A stretch of DNA of 64,000 nucleotides from NCBI RefSeq assembly GCF_005502435.1, contig NZ_SCOU01000002.1, forward strand, positions 434,001-498,000, given 5' to 3'. This DNA is from Methylobacillus flagellatus. Its GTDB lineage: Bacteria > Pseudomonadota > Gammaproteobacteria > Burkholderiales > Methylophilaceae. Positions within the stretch are counted from its first letter, which is position 1. Each line of letters opens with the position of its first letter. The position numbers were made by a program, and so were the translations under genes. The notes under the pieces were generated by a model. That model saw only the letters and a list, made by a program, of their open reading frames with translations, had not been told where the DNA came from and made no database searches. Positions 18,375-29,063 of the stretch are shown one piece after another.

Positions 18375-19187
18375 ATGACGATGCGCCAAATCCTACTACT
18401 GCTCGCGCTGCTATGCGTGGGCTGCGACTTTTCACTACCCAAAGCGATCAAGCCTTACAGGCTGGATGTTCAACAGGGCAATGTGATCACTTCCAAGATG
18501 CTGCTGCAACTCAAGCCTGGCATGACCAAGTCACAGGTGCGCTTCATCATGGGCACGCCGCTGATCCAGGACAGCTTCCACAGCAACCGCTGGGATTACT
18601 TCTACCAGTTCCGCAAGGACGGTAAAGTGGTTGAGCAGCGTCTCGTCATCATGGAGTTCGATGATGACGGCTTGCGCCGTATTCGTGGCGATGTGGTCCC
18701 TTCAGCTGTGCCTGAGGCCGGTGCTACCAACGCACCTGAAAAATCCGCCCTGCCTGAAGAGCAGGAAAAGTCCTTGTCGGAGAAGCTCAAGTTCTGGAAG
18801 AGTGATAAACCTGAAGTGCAGGCACCGCAAGCTGCACCAGCTGAACTGGTGAATCCGTCTGAAAAGTCGGCCCCTTCTGCTGCTGCGCCCGAGACGACAG
18901 CGCCAGCTGCGCCGCCAGCATCTTCCGTCACTGCCCCTGCCACGCCAGCGGCCTCTGCCGCCCCTGAGGTTTCTCCAGCGCCGCTGAATGAACCTCCTGC
19001 AGCCCAGCCTGCGCCAGCTTCGGCTGCGCCAGTAACGCCTGCAGCAACGGCGCCAGCCGCAAAAGAAGCGAACCCCGCTGCGGCCAAGCCGGCAGCAACA
19101 GAGAGTAAACCTGCCGCTCAGGAAGAGCTGCCGCCTGAAGGTGAACCGGGCTATTTTGAGCGCATGCTGGAAAAGATCGGTTTTTGA
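18375..19187 (+). CDS. bamE: Outer membrane assembly lipoprotein BamE with long Ala/Pro-rich tail
   Basis: A 270-residue protein. Residues 1-17 are a lipoprotein signal (LLCVGC, modified C17). Residues about 30-112 are the SmpA/OmlA domain with LKPGMTKSQVRFIMGTPL and NRWDYFYQFRKDG. BamE helps the BAM complex insert beta-barrels into the outer membrane. From about residue 115 a low-complexity tail rich in Ala, Pro and Glu runs to a short conserved-looking end GYFERMLEKIGF. E. coli BamE has 113 residues, so the tail more than doubles the protein. It could span part of the periplasm. It is divergent from fur. Confidence 0.9.
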   Translation: MTMRQILLLLALLCVGCDFSLPKAIKPYRLDVQQGNVITSKMLLQLKPGMTKSQVRFIMGTPLIQDSFHSNRWDYFYQFRKDGKVVEQRLVIMEFDDDGLRRIRGDVVPSAVPEAGATNAPEKSALPEEQEKSLSEKLKFWKSDKPEVQAPQAAPAELVNPSEKSAPSAAAPETTAPAAPPASSVTAPATPAASAAPEVSPAPLNEPPAAQPAPASAAPVTPAATAPAAKEANPAAAKPAATESKPAAQEELPPEGEPGYFERMLEKIGF

Positions 19188-19250
19188 TTTTCCGCGCAAG
19201 CAGATATATCAATCTGTGAACCAAGCGACTGTTTCAGGCTGCAGGTCGTA

Positions 19251-19277
19251 GCAGAGATCGTAAGGCAGAGATCGTAA
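19251..19277. repeat. Short tandem duplication upstream of dapB
   Basis: GCAGAGATCGTAA occurs at 19251-19263 and 19265-19277, period 14, perfect. It lies in the 132-bp bamE-dapB gap. Confidence 0.75.
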
Positions 19278-20129
<852 letters not shown>

Positions 20130-20164
20130 GGCTGGTTGTTGATCTGAACTGGTTGTCTGAATTC

Positions 20165-20220
20165 TGGTTTACCTGAATTGGTTTACCTGAATTGGTTTAC
20201 CTGAATTGGTTTACCTGAAT
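20165..20220. repeat. Four perfect copies of a 14-bp unit between dapB and carA
   Basis: TGGTTTACCTGAAT is repeated exactly four times head-to-tail, with degenerate flanking matches further left. Copy number of such a unit is expected to vary between isolates. It lies about 50 bp upstream of the carA -35 box, so it could influence carA transcription if it binds a protein. Confidence 0.9.
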
Positions 20221-20269
20221 GATGGCGCCGACCAGACCGGTGCAGTCGGGTGTGTACATCAAGCCGCCG

Positions 20270-20298
20270 TTGAAGCAGGCGGGCCTATGCGCTATAAT
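20270..20298 (+). promoter_or_regulatory. carA promoter
   Basis: -35 TTGAAG (20270-20275), 17-base spacer, perfect -10 TATAAT (20293-20298). Initiation near 20305 would give an untranslated leader of about 90 bases carrying a stable hairpin. Confidence 0.75.
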
Positions 20299-20312
20299 AT
20301 TGTCCATTACCA

Positions 20313-20366
20313 AGCGGGAAGAGTGCACACTCCTCCCGCTTTGCACATCCGCCCTCCGGAGTGCAC
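20313..20366 (+). promoter_or_regulatory. Structured carA leader
   Basis: AGCGGGA (20313-20319) pairs with TCCCGCT (20334-20340), with inner arms GAGTG/CACTC, giving a strong hairpin. GGAGTGCAC at 20358-20366 is nearly complementary to GTGCACACTCC inside that hairpin, so two mutually exclusive folds are possible. Whether this senses pyrimidines or arginine is unknown. Confidence 0.5.
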
Positions 20367-20395
20367 ATAATTAAATCGCTACAAGGAGTTACGAA

Positions 20396-21538
20396 TTGCC
20401 GCAAAGCCTGCCAGCCATGCAGCCTGCTATCTTGGTTCTCGCAGACGGGACAGTGTTCAAGGGCATTTCTATCGGCGCTCCTGGCCACACCGTCGGCGAA
20501 GTCGTGTTCAACACGGCGATGACCGGCTATCAGGAAATCCTTACTGATCCCTCTTACACGCGCCAGATCGTCACGCTGACTTACCCGCATATCGGCAACA
20601 CCGGGGTGAACAGTGAAGATGTGGAGGCGGACGAGATCTATGCCGCCGGCCTTATCATCCGCGACCTGCCGCTGATCGAAAGCAACTGGCGCAGTGAGCA
20701 ATCCCTGTCTGAATATCTGAGCGAACATCACATCGTCGGCATCGCCGACATCGATACCCGCAAACTCACGCGTATCCTGCGCGAGAAGGGCGCCCAGGGT
20801 GGCTGCCTGATGGCGGGTGAGGTCGATGAAGCCAAAGCGTTGGAGCTGGCCCGTAGCTTCCCGGGCTTGGCCGGTATGGACCTGGCCAAGGTGGTGAGCT
20901 GTACCCAGCCTTATGTGTTCGAGGAAGGCGAGTGGGATTTGGCCACTGGCTACAGCAAACCTGTCGATCCGCAACATCATGTGGTGGCCTTCGATTACGG
21001 CGTCAAGCGCAACATTCTGCGCATGCTGACCCAGCGTGGCTGCAAGGTCACAGTGCTGCCTGCGCAGTCCACTGCCGAGCAGGTACTGGCACTGAATCCG
21101 GATGGCGTGTTCCTGTCCAATGGGCCGGGCGATCCTGAGCCTTGCGACTACGCGATCACGGCCATCCGTGCACTGGTCGAAACCGGCATCCCCGCCTTCG
21201 GCATCTGTCTTGGTCACCAGTTGTTGGGCCTGGCCAGTGGTGCCAAAACGGTGAAGATGAAGTTCGGTCACCACGGCGCCAACCACCCGGTACAGGACGT
21301 GGATAGCAAGCAGGTCTACATCACCAGCCAGAACCATGGCTTTGCTGTTGATGCGGCGACCCTGCCGGCCAATCTGCGTGTGACCCATGTGTCTTTGTTC
21401 GACGGCAGCCTGCAAGGCATCGCCCGCACCGACAAGCCTGCGTTCAGCTTCCAGGGGCACCCGGAAGCGAGCCCGGGCCCGCATGAAATGAGTTATTTGT
21501 TCGATCGCTTTATTGAATTAATGGAGAAAAGGAAGTAA
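20396..21538 (+). CDS. carA: Carbamoyl-phosphate synthase small (glutaminase) subunit
   Basis: A 380-residue subunit that hydrolyses glutamine and passes ammonia to CarB for carbamoyl phosphate, needed for pyrimidine and arginine synthesis. The class I amidotransferase triad is C271 ([11 protein letters not shown]), H355 and E357 ([10 protein letters not shown]). The start is TTG at 20396 with AAGGAG 7 bases upstream; a rare start plus leader hairpin may limit expression. carB follows 95 bp later across an unusual purine/pyrimidine element. Its product may also feed the carbamoyltransferase at the start of the window. Confidence 0.95.
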   Translation: MPQSLPAMQPAILVLADGTVFKGISIGAPGHTVGEVVFNTAMTGYQEILTDPSYTRQIVTLTYPHIGNTGVNSEDVEADEIYAAGLIIRDLPLIESNWRSEQSLSEYLSEHHIVGIADIDTRKLTRILREKGAQGGCLMAGEVDEAKALELARSFPGLAGMDLAKVVSCTQPYVFEEGEWDLATGYSKPVDPQHHVVAFDYGVKRNILRMLTQRGCKVTVLPAQSTAEQVLALNPDGVFLSNGPGDPEPCDYAITAIRALVETGIPAFGICLGHQLLGLASGAKTVKMKFGHHGANHPVQDVDSKQVYITSQNHGFAVDAATLPANLRVTHVSLFDGSLQGIARTDKPAFSFQGHPEASPGPHEMSYLFDRFIELMEKRK

Positions 21539-21552
21539 GGCGGAATCTCGGT

Positions 21553-21627
21553 GAAGGGAGGAGGGAGAAGGGAGAAGGGTAACCCCCGTGCTTCCGACCC
21601 TTTTCCCCTTCCCCTTTCCCCCTTCCC
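21553..21627. repeat. Polypurine/polypyrimidine inverted element with G-quadruplex motifs
   Basis: A 27-base all-purine tract (21553-21579) is followed after 18 bases by a 30-base all-pyrimidine tract (21598-21627). The tracts are roughly complementary. The purine tract contains four GGG runs at 21556, 21563, 21570 and 21577, each separated by exactly four bases. The pyrimidine tract gives five G-runs on the minus strand. It occupies almost the whole carA-carB gap and leaves carB without a normal Shine-Dalgarno. Confidence 0.85.
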
Positions 21628-21633
21628 GTTAAA

Positions 21634-24600
21634 ATGGCAAAACGTACAGATATCAAAAGCATTCTGATCATAGGCGCCGGCCCCATCGTCATTGGCCAGG
21701 CCTGTGAATTCGACTATTCCGGCGCACAGGCCTGCAAGGCGCTGCGTGAGGAAGGTTACCGCGTCATTCTGGTCAACTCCAATCCGGCCACCATCATGAC
21801 CGACCCGGAGATGGCGGATGCCACCTACATCGAGCCAGTCACCTGGCAGATCGTGGAAAAGATCATCGCCATCGAGCGTCCGGATGCGCTGCTGCCTACC
21901 ATGGGTGGGCAGACCGCACTGAATTGTGCGCTGGACCTGGCCAAACACGGCGTGCTGGAAAAATACAATGTCGAGCTGATCGGTGCTTCCAAGGAAGCCA
22001 TCGACAAGGCGGAAGACCGTGAAAAATTCAAGCAGGCCATGACCAAGATCGGTCTCGGTTCTGCCCGTTCCGCCATCGCGCACAGCCTGGAAGAGGCGCT
22101 GCAGGTGCAAGCCAGCATCGGTTATCCGGCCATCATCCGCCCCTCGTTCACCATGGGTGGCAGTGGCGGCGGCATCGCCTATAACCGTGAAGAATTCCTG
22201 ACCATCTGCGAGCGCGGCCTGGAAGCCTCGCCTACCAGCGAGCTGCTGATCGAAGAATCGCTGCTGGGCTGGAAAGAATACGAGATGGAAGTGGTGCGTG
22301 ACCGCAAGGACAACTGCATCATCATCTGTTCGATCGAGAACCTGGACCCGATGGGCGTGCATACCGGCGACTCCATCACGGTTGCGCCAGCGCAGACGCT
22401 GACCGACAAGGAATACCAGATCATGCGTAACGCCTCGCTGGCGGTACTGCGCGAGATCGGAGTGGATACCGGCGGTTCCAACGTGCAGTTCGCCATCAAT
22501 CCGGACGACGGCCGCATGATCGTCATCGAGATGAACCCGCGCGTGTCGCGTTCTTCCGCGCTGGCCTCCAAGGCGACCGGCTTCCCGATCGCCAAGGTGG
22601 CAGCCAAGCTGGCGGTGGGCTATACGCTGGATGAGCTGCGCAACGAGATCACCGGCGGCCAGACCCCGGCTTCGTTCGAGCCGTCCATCGATTACGTGGT
22701 CACCAAGATCCCGCGTTTCGCGTTCGAAAAATTCCCGCAGGCCGATTCCCGCCTGACCACGCAAATGAAGTCGGTGGGGGAAGTGATGGCCATAGGCCGT
22801 ACCTTCCAGGAATCCTTCCAGAAGGCCCTGCGTGGCCTGGAAGTCGGCGTGGATGGTCTGGATGAAAAGACCACCGATATGGACCAGATCACCAAAGAGC
22901 TGGGCGAGCCTGGACCGGAGCGTATCTGGTATGTAGGCGATGCTTTCCGTGCCGGTATGTCGGTGGCACAGGTGCATATCCACTCCAAGATTGACCCCTG
23001 GTTCTTGGTGCAGATCGAAGACATCATCCTGCGCGAACAAGCCCTGAAGGGGCGTCATCTGGCCGATATGGACCGTGACTGCCTTTTCCAGCTCAAGCGC
23101 CGTGGTTTCTCCGACCGTCGTCTGGCCAGGCTGCTGGATACCGATCAGCACGCAGTGCGCGCCTACCGTCAGGCACTCAAGGTGCGCCCGGTGTACAAGC
23201 GTGTGGATACCTGTGCGGCCGAGTTCGCCACCAACACCGCCTATATGTACTCGACCTACGAGGAAGAGTGCGAAGCCCAGCCTAGCAACCGCAAGAAGAT
23301 CATGGTGCTGGGTGGCGGCCCCAACCGTATCGGTCAGGGCATCGAATTCGACTATTGCTGCGTGCATGCGGCATTCGCCATGCGCGAAGATGGCTATGAG
23401 ACCATCATGGTCAACTGCAACCCGGAAACCGTGTCCACCGATTACGACACGTCGGACCGCCTGTACTTCGAGCCCGTCACACTGGAAGATGTGCTGGAGA
23501 TCGTGGCATTGGAAAAACCGGTCGGCGTGATCGTCCAATATGGTGGCCAGACGCCACTCAAGCTGGCGCGCGATCTGGAAAAAGCCGGTGTGCCCATCAT
23601 CGGCACCACGCCTGACGCCATCGACCGCGCGGAAGACCGCGAGCGTTTCCAGCAGATGCTGCACGAACTCGGTCTGAAGCAGCCACCTAACCGTACCGCA
23701 CGTACCGAACAGGAAGCACTGCGTCTGGCTCAGGAGATCGGCTACCCCCTGGTGGTCCGTCCATCCTATGTGCTGGGTGGCCGTGCCATGGAGATCGTGC
23801 AGGAGCAGGCCCAGCTGGAGCGTTATATGCGCGAAGCGGTCAAGGTCTCCAACGAATCACCGGTGCTGCTGGACCGTTTCCTCAATGATGCGCTGGAAGT
23901 GGATGTGGACGCACTGAGCGATGGCGACGACGTCATCATCGGCGGCATCATGGAACACGTGGAACAGGCCGGCGTACACTCCGGCGACTCCGCCTGCTCG
24001 TTGCCACCTTACAGCCTGTCCGCCGAACTGCAGGACGAATTGCGCAAGCAGACTGTGCAGATGGCCAAAGCGCTGGGCGTAGTGGGCCTCATGAACGTGC
24101 AGTTCGCCATCCAGGGTGAAACCGTCTATGTGCTGGAAGTGAACCCGCGTGCCTCGCGTACCGTGCCATTCGTGTCCAAAGCCTGTGGTTTGCAGTTGGC
24201 CAAAGTGGCGGCGCGCTGCATGACCGGCTTCAAGCTCAAGGATCAGGGCGTCACGCACGAGATTGTGCCACCGTATTATTCCGTCAAGGAAGCGGTGTTC
24301 CCGTTCATCAAGTTCCCGGGCGTGGACACCATCCTCGGGCCGGAAATGAAATCCACCGGTGAAGTCATGGGCGTAGGCCGTACCTTTGCCGAAGCCTTCG
24401 TGAAATCGCAGCTGGGTTCCGGCGACAAGCTGCCTAGCGGTGGCCGTGCCTTCATAAGTGTGCGCAAGGAAGACCGCGAGCGTGTGGTGGAGATTGCCCA
24501 GGCGCTGGCCGAGCTCGGCTTTGATCTAGTCGCAACACGTGGTTCCGCTTCCGCGCTGGCGGCAGCTGGCCTCAAGGTGATGCCCGTGAACAAGGTGGCT

Positions 24601-24849
24601 GAAGGTCGCCCGCATATCGTCGACATGATCAAGAACGGCGAAATCAGTTTCATTGTCAATGTCACCGAAGACAAGCGTGCCGTTGCGGATTCCTACTCCA
24701 TCCGTCGCAGTGCGCTGCAGCAGAAGGTGACCTATTACACCACGCTGGCTGGTGCCAAGGCGGCGTGCATGGGCATGTCGCATATCAGCGAGCTGGAAGT
24801 GCAATCCTTGCAAAGCTTGCATCAGCGCTTGCCTAAACAGCCAGCTTAG
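21634..24849 (+). CDS. carB: Carbamoyl-phosphate synthase large subunit
   Basis: A 1071-residue synthase (E. coli CarB has 1073). The two homologous ATP-grasp halves begin near 1 and 555. The first ([53 protein letters not shown]) makes carboxyphosphate and carbamate. The second ([49 protein letters not shown]) makes carbamoyl phosphate. The C-terminal MGS-like allosteric domain starts near 940. ATG 21634 lies only 6 bases after a pyrimidine tract with no ribosome binding site, so translation may depend on RNA structure or coupling. A hairpin terminator follows. Confidence 0.97.
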   Translation: MAKRTDIKSILIIGAGPIVIGQACEFDYSGAQACKALREEGYRVILVNSNPATIMTDPEMADATYIEPVTWQIVEKIIAIERPDALLPTMGGQTALNCALDLAKHGVLEKYNVELIGASKEAIDKAEDREKFKQAMTKIGLGSARSAIAHSLEEALQVQASIGYPAIIRPSFTMGGSGGGIAYNREEFLTICERGLEASPTSELLIEESLLGWKEYEMEVVRDRKDNCIIICSIENLDPMGVHTGDSITVAPAQTLTDKEYQIMRNASLAVLREIGVDTGGSNVQFAINPDDGRMIVIEMNPRVSRSSALASKATGFPIAKVAAKLAVGYTLDELRNEITGGQTPASFEPSIDYVVTKIPRFAFEKFPQADSRLTTQMKSVGEVMAIGRTFQESFQKALRGLEVGVDGLDEKTTDMDQITKELGEPGPERIWYVGDAFRAGMSVAQVHIHSKIDPWFLVQIEDIILREQALKGRHLADMDRDCLFQLKRRGFSDRRLARLLDTDQHAVRAYRQALKVRPVYKRVDTCAAEFATNTAYMYSTYEEECEAQPSNRKKIMVLGGGPNRIGQGIEFDYCCVHAAFAMREDGYETIMVNCNPETVSTDYDTSDRLYFEPVTLEDVLEIVALEKPVGVIVQYGGQTPLKLARDLEKAGVPIIGTTPDAIDRAEDRERFQQMLHELGLKQPPNRTARTEQEALRLAQEIGYPLVVRPSYVLGGRAMEIVQEQAQLERYMREAVKVSNESPVLLDRFLNDALEVDVDALSDGDDVIIGGIMEHVEQAGVHSGDSACSLPPYSLSAELQDELRKQTVQMAKALGVVGLMNVQFAIQGETVYVLEVNPRASRTVPFVSKACGLQLAKVAARCMTGFKLKDQGVTHEIVPPYYSVKEAVFPFIKFPGVDTILGPEMKSTGEVMGVGRTFAEAFVKSQLGSGDKLPSGGRAFISVRKEDRERVVEIAQALAELGFDLVATRGSASALAAAGLKVMPVNKVAEGRPHIVDMIKNGEISFIVNVTEDKRAVADSYSIRRSALQQKVTYYTTLAGAKAACMGMSHISELEVQSLQSLHQRLPKQPA

Positions 24850-24865
24850 TCGTAGTATTGTTCGG

Positions 24866-24906
24866 CAAAACCACGCCGTGCCGGTGTGGTTTTTGCTTTT
24901 TTCAAG
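24866..24906 (+). terminator. Rho-independent terminator after carB
   Basis: CAAAACCAC (24866-24874) pairs with GTGGTTTTTG (24886-24895), with a GC-rich loop region and a further T-run. It separates carAB from greA. Confidence 0.75.
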
Positions 24907-25002
24907 TGGCGTTGAGACCACCGGCCCCAACGGGATGGCCGAGGTATCAACGCAAACAATACATGCCCATAGACAGGCGTGTTTTATGGAAACAACCAAT
25001 AG

Positions 25003-25479
25003 ATGAACAAGATTCCAGTCACCGTTAACGGTATCGAGATGCTCCGTGTGGAGTTGTTGCGCCTGCGTAGTGTAGAGCGCCCCAGTGTGATCCAGGCGAT
25101 CTCCGAGGCGCGTGCCCAGGGCGATCTGTCCGAGAATGCCGAATACGAATCGGCCAAGGAGCGTCAAAGCTTCATCGAAGGCCGCATCGCCGAGATCGAG
25201 GCCAAGTTGTCCAATGCCATGGTCATCGACCCGGCTACGCTGGACGCAGACGGGCGCTGCGTGTTTGGCGCCACGGTCGAGATGGAAGACATGAGCAACG
25301 GTGATGTGGTCACCTATCAGATCGTCGGTGAAGACGAAGCTGATATCAAGGGCGGCAAGATCTCGGTGAGTTCGCCGATCGCGCGTGCCCTGATCGGTAA
25401 ATCCGCAGGGGACGTAGCCGAGGTGATGGCCCCCGGCGGCCTGCGTTCCTATGAAGTGCTGGACGTCCAGTACATCTGA
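25003..25479 (+). CDS. greA: Transcription elongation factor GreA
   Basis: 158 residues, the same length as E. coli GreA. The N-terminal coiled coil carries EARAQGDLSENAEYESAKERQ (about 35-55) with the acidic tip D41/E44 that stimulates RNA polymerase cleavage of backtracked RNA. The C-terminal FKBP-like domain ends in VMAPGGLRSYEVLDVQYI. A six-codon frame starting at ATG 24987 (METTNR) ends in a TGA overlapping the greA ATG; this might couple translation but may be chance. The next gene starts 2 bp after the stop. Confidence 0.95.
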   Translation: MNKIPVTVNGIEMLRVELLRLRSVERPSVIQAISEARAQGDLSENAEYESAKERQSFIEGRIAEIEAKLSNAMVIDPATLDADGRCVFGATVEMEDMSNGDVVTYQIVGEDEADIKGGKISVSSPIARALIGKSAGDVAEVMAPGGLRSYEVLDVQYI

Positions 25480-25481
25480 TC

Positions 25482-25934
25482 ATGAGCACACACTGGTCGG
25501 ACAAGCTGGCACTCATCGTCATCACCCTGTGGGTGGGTGGACTATGGGCGATCGGCTATCTGGCTGCACCATCGCTGTTCATGAGCCTGGATGACAAACC
25601 GCTGGCTGGCAGCCTGGCCGGACGCATGTTCACCTTGATGTCCTATGTCGGCATGGTCAGCGCTGCTTATCTGATATTGCATGGCCTGCTGGGACACGGT
25701 CTGCGCGTGATGCGTACCGCCACCTTCTGGATCGTGGTGTTGATGCTGGCGCTGGTGCTGATCGGGCATTTTGGTGTGCAGCCCATCATCGCCAGCCTCA
25801 AGGCGCAAGCCTGGCCGGCCGATGTCATGCACAGCGTGTTCGCAGACCGCTTCCGTACCTGGCACGGCGTGGCCAGCATCGCTTACTTGCTGCAAAGCCT
25901 GCTGGGCTTGTGGCTGGTGTTACGCAGTCGCTAA
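25482..25934 (+). CDS. DUF4149 membrane protein
   Basis: A 150-residue inner-membrane protein with four hydrophobic helices (about 9-31, 47-68, 79-100, 128-147). LALIVITLWVGGLWAIGYLAAPSLF and FGVQPIIASL match the DUF4149 family. This family is found in the same place, between greA and yhbY/rlmE/ftsH, in many betaproteobacteria. Function unknown. It starts 2 bp after greA and is certainly co-transcribed. A large hairpin after it separates it from convergent yhbY. Confidence 0.8.
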   Translation: MSTHWSDKLALIVITLWVGGLWAIGYLAAPSLFMSLDDKPLAGSLAGRMFTLMSYVGMVSAAYLILHGLLGHGLRVMRTATFWIVVLMLALVLIGHFGVQPIIASLKAQAWPADVMHSVFADRFRTWHGVASIAYLLQSLLGLWLVLRSR

Positions 25935-25971
25935 ACTGTAATCGCGAGGCCGTCATCGTTAAGCCTGCAGA

Positions 25972-26014
25972 GACAGCACAATCAAGCCTGGCTTGATGCC
26001 AGGCTTGCGCTGTC
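25972..26014. terminator. Bidirectional hairpin between DUF4149 gene and yhbY
   Basis: CAAGCCTGGC (25983-25992) and GCCAGGCTTG (25998-26007) are perfect arms around TTGAT, extended by an outer GACAGC/GCTGTC pair. It lies between convergent genes and probably ends transcripts from both sides, although no long T-run follows. Confidence 0.55.
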
Positions 26015-26040
26015 AGGGTTGGAATAGCAGGTTTGGAGTA

Positions 26041-26334
26041 TCAGGGAAGTACGATCTTGGGCGTTTCGCCGCGACGGTAGATCACCAACTGCTTGCCGAT
26101 ATGATGGATGGCAGTGGCACCAGTCTCGCTGCAAATCTGTGTCAACATGGCGATACGCGCTTCACGGTCATCGCCAGCCACTTGAACCTTGATCAGTTCA
26201 TGTGCTTTCAGACTATGGTCGATTTCCTTGATGACCGCTTCGGTCAGGCCGTGCTGGCCTATCATCACAACAGGATGCAGTTTATGGCCAAGGCCGCGCA
26301 GGAAGCTGGTTTGTTTGGAGTTCAATGATTGCAT
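26041..26334 (-). CDS. yhbY: CRM-domain RNA-binding protein YhbY
   Basis: A 97-residue CRS1-YhbY (CRM) domain protein. The conserved loop HPVVMIGQHGLTEAVIKEID near 18-38 contains the GxxG RNA-contact motif, and the C-terminus holds TGATAIHHIGKQLVIYR. It associates with pre-50S ribosomal particles. It is divergent from rlmE across a 63-bp gap, a conserved arrangement in proteobacteria. Confidence 0.92.
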   Translation of the reverse strand: MQSLNSKQTSFLRGLGHKLHPVVMIGQHGLTEAVIKEIDHSLKAHELIKVQVAGDDREARIAMLTQICSETGATAIHHIGKQLVIYRRGETPKIVLP

Positions 26335-26397
26335 GTGGTTGATTCAAAAAGGTTCGCAGTGTATCACATCCACGCCAGCAGGGAACACAACTAGTCC

Positions 26398-27051
26398 ATG
26401 AAAAGAACCCGTACCAGCAAAGCCTGGATGCAGGAACACGTCAACGACGAATACGTCAAACGTGCCCAGCGTGATGGCTATCGCGCGCGCGCCGCTTACA
26501 AACTACTGGAGATCGACGACAGGGATCGCCTGATCCGTCCCGGCATGGTGATCGTGGATCTGGGCTCGGCGCCCGGCAGCTGGTCGCAGGTGGCGGTGCA
26601 GCGCCTCAACGGTCAGGGCAAGGTCATCGCGCTGGACATCCTGGATATGCAGGGTATCCCTGGCGTGGAGTTCATCCAGGGCGATTTCCGTGAAGACGCT
26701 GTGCTGCTGCAGCTGGAAAAAGCGCTGGCAGGCCGTCAGGTAGACCTTGTAATTGCCGATATGGCCCCCAATATCTCCGGTATCAGCGTGATGGATCAGG
26801 CTAGGGCAGCCCACCTGATCGAGCTGGCCCTCGATTTCAGTCTCAAGTGGTTGAAACCGGGCGGCCATTTCCTGGTCAAAGTTTTCGCTGGTACTGGCTT
26901 TGAAGACATCATGAGCCAGATGCGGGCGGGTTTCAGTAAGGTGCACACACGTAAGCCCAAAGCCTCGCGTGACCGCAGTACAGAAACCTACCTGCTGGGC
27001 TGGCAACGCGTCGCGCCGGACGATACAGCGACTGCAAATGAATCGGTATAG
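26398..27051 (+). CDS. rlmE: 23S rRNA U2552 2'-O-methyltransferase
   Basis: A 217-residue FtsJ/RrmJ-type enzyme that methylates U2552 of 23S rRNA in the 50S subunit late in assembly. The N-terminal [30 protein letters not shown] leads into the SAM site [14 protein letters not shown] (about 50-63). DMAPNISG near 121 and the catalytic lysines in [18 protein letters not shown] complete the K-D-K-E set. ftsH starts 51 bp downstream, as in E. coli, so the pair is likely one heat-inducible operon. Confidence 0.95.
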   Translation: MKRTRTSKAWMQEHVNDEYVKRAQRDGYRARAAYKLLEIDDRDRLIRPGMVIVDLGSAPGSWSQVAVQRLNGQGKVIALDILDMQGIPGVEFIQGDFREDAVLLQLEKALAGRQVDLVIADMAPNISGISVMDQARAAHLIELALDFSLKWLKPGGHFLVKVFAGTGFEDIMSQMRAGFSKVHTRKPKASRDRSTETYLLGWQRVAPDDTATANESV

Positions 27052-27102
27052 AATGCGTGTATCACGTTTAGAAGCGCTCAGCTTCGGATAGGGACGATAG
27101 CC

Positions 27103-28998
27103 TTGAACAATATGCTCAAAAACATTGCCATCTGGTTGGTGGTCGCACTGGTGCTGATGACGGTCTTCAACCAGATCGCCACCAAGCAGCCCGCCAGCAG
27201 CCAGTTGGTGTACTCGCAGTTCATGGAGCAGGTGAAAGAAGGCCGCATCGCCAAAGTCACCATTGACGGCCATGTCATCCAGGGTGTTTCCAGCGATGGC
27301 AAGACTTTCAGCACCTACGCGCCCACCGACCCATGGCTGGTGTCCGACCTGCTCAAGAACAATGTCACCGTAGAAGCCAAGCCGGAAGAGCAGCCTTCGC
27401 TGCTCATGAACATCCTGGTGTCCTGGTTCCCCATGTTGCTGCTGATCGGCGTATGGATATTCTTCATGCGTCAGATGCAGGGCGGCGGCAAGGGCGGCGC
27501 GTTCTCGTTCGGCAAGAGCCGTGCGCGTCAGCTGGATGAAAGCGCCAATCAGGTGACCTTCGCCGACGTGGCAGGCTGTGATGAATCCAAAGAACAAGTC
27601 TCCGAGCTGGTGGAGTTCCTGCGCGATCCTGGCAAGTTCCAGAAGCTGGGTGCACGCATCCCGCGTGGCGTGCTGATGGTCGGCCCTCCGGGTACCGGTA
27701 AGACCCTGCTGGCCAAGGCCATCGCAGGTGAAGCCAAGGTACCGTTCTTCACCATCTCTGGTTCTGATTTCGTCGAGATGTTCGTCGGCGTGGGCGCGGC
27801 ACGTGTGCGCGACATGTTCGAGCAGGCCAAGAAAAGTGCGCCGTGTATCATCTTCATCGACGAGATCGATGCGGTCGGTCGTCATCGTGGCGCCGGCACT
27901 GGCGGTGGCAATGACGAACGTGAACAGACGCTGAACCAGTTGCTGGTCGAGCTGGATGGTTTCGAAGCCAACTCCGGTGTGATCGTCATCGCAGCCACCA
28001 ACCGTGCCGATGTACTGGACAAAGCCTTGCTGCGTCCTGGCCGCTTCGACCGTCAGGTGATGGTCGGTCTGCCGGATATCCGTGGTCGCGAACAGATCCT
28101 GCTGGTGCACATGCGCAAGGTGCCGATCGACATGGACGTCAAGGCTGATATCCTGGCACGCGGCACCCCCGGTTTCTCGGGTGCAGACCTCGCTAATCTG
28201 GTCAACGAAGCCGCCTTGATCGCCGCCAACCGCAACAAGCGCAGCGTGGACATGCAGGACTTTGAAGACGCCAAGGACAAGATCTTCATGGGCCCGGAAC
28301 GCCGTTCCATGGTGATGCGTGAGGAAGAACGCCGCAATACCGCCTATCACGAATCTGGTCACGCCGTGGTCGCCAAGCTGCTGCCCAAGGCCGACCCGGT
28401 GCACAAGGTCACCATCATGCCGCGAGGCTGGGCACTGGGCCTGACCTGGCAATTGCCGGAGTTCGACCGCATCAGCAATTACAAGGACAAGATGCTGGAA
28501 GAGATCTCCATTCTGTTCGGTGGCCGTATCGCCGAAGAGATCTTCATGCATCAGATGTCCACCGGCGCTTCCAACGACTTTGAGCGTGCCACCAAGCTGG
28601 CGCGTGACATGGTCACCCGTTACGGGATGTCGGATGCACTGGGCACCATGGTCTACGCAGGCAACGAGCAGGATTCCATGTTCGGCAGCATGAGTTCGCG
28701 CACCATCTCGGAGGCCACCCAACAAAAGGTGGATGCCGAAGTGCGCCGCATCTTGGACGAGCAGTATGGTGTTGCCCGCAAGTTGCTGGAAGACAACCGT
28801 GACAAGGTGGAAGCCATGGTGGTGGCGCTGATGGAATGGGAAACGATTGATTTCGAACAGATCAACGACATCATGGCAGGCAAGCCGCCGCGCGCGCCCA
28901 AGCCTCCAGCAGCGGTGATCAAGCCGTCGGGTGATAAGGGTGGCAAAGGCAATGCGCCTGCCAGCGAGCCTGCACCACAACCCGCCGCCAAGACCTGA
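27103..28998 (+). CDS. ftsH: ATP-dependent zinc metalloprotease FtsH
   Basis: A 631-residue membrane AAA+ protease that degrades short-lived cytoplasmic and misfolded membrane proteins. Two N-terminal membrane helices (about 5-22 and 102-121) bracket a periplasmic loop. Walker A GPPGTGKT is residues 194-201, Walker [13 protein letters not shown] near 250, and the second region of homology [18 protein letters not shown] near 300. The zinc site HESGH is H416, E417, H420. The start is TTG 27103 or ATG 27112 (MLKNIAIW); the first matches related proteins beginning MNNM. The Pro/Lys-rich C-tail is variable. A terminator follows. Confidence 0.96.
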   Translation: MNNMLKNIAIWLVVALVLMTVFNQIATKQPASSQLVYSQFMEQVKEGRIAKVTIDGHVIQGVSSDGKTFSTYAPTDPWLVSDLLKNNVTVEAKPEEQPSLLMNILVSWFPMLLLIGVWIFFMRQMQGGGKGGAFSFGKSRARQLDESANQVTFADVAGCDESKEQVSELVEFLRDPGKFQKLGARIPRGVLMVGPPGTGKTLLAKAIAGEAKVPFFTISGSDFVEMFVGVGAARVRDMFEQAKKSAPCIIFIDEIDAVGRHRGAGTGGGNDEREQTLNQLLVELDGFEANSGVIVIAATNRADVLDKALLRPGRFDRQVMVGLPDIRGREQILLVHMRKVPIDMDVKADILARGTPGFSGADLANLVNEAALIAANRNKRSVDMQDFEDAKDKIFMGPERRSMVMREEERRNTAYHESGHAVVAKLLPKADPVHKVTIMPRGWALGLTWQLPEFDRISNYKDKMLEEISILFGGRIAEEIFMHQMSTGASNDFERATKLARDMVTRYGMSDALGTMVYAGNEQDSMFGSMSSRTISEATQQKVDAEVRRILDEQYGVARKLLEDNRDKVEAMVVALMEWETIDFEQINDIMAGKPPRAPKPPAAVIKPSGDKGGKGNAPASEPAPQPAAKT

Positions 28999-29015
28999 TT
29001 CGAACGCGACACATC

Positions 29016-29047
29016 AAGCCACGCCTGCAAGCAGGGGTGGCTTTTTT
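29016..29047 (+). terminator. Rho-independent terminator after ftsH
   Basis: AAGCCACGCCTGC and GCAGGGGTGGCTT form a stem closed by AA, followed directly by a T-run. The in-frame GTG at 29037 lies within this structure, which argues that folP starts at 29064 instead. Confidence 0.85.
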
Positions 29048-29063
29048 ATTGGATAATCGCAGC

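Noticed and set aside
20165-20220. CRISPR array
   Set aside because: Copies are directly adjacent 14-bp units without spacers.
21493-23664. Long open frame of 723 codons on the minus strand
   Set aside because: It is antisense to carB, has a His/Gln/Arg-rich composition typical of a shadow frame and no recognisable motif.
26503-28980. Long open frame of 825 codons on the minus strand
   Set aside because: It is antisense to rlmE and ftsH and has shadow-frame composition; both plus-strand genes are unambiguous.
29037-29063. GTG start for folP at 29037
   Set aside because: It lies within the stem and T-run of the ftsH terminator; ATG 29064 gives the normal N-terminus.
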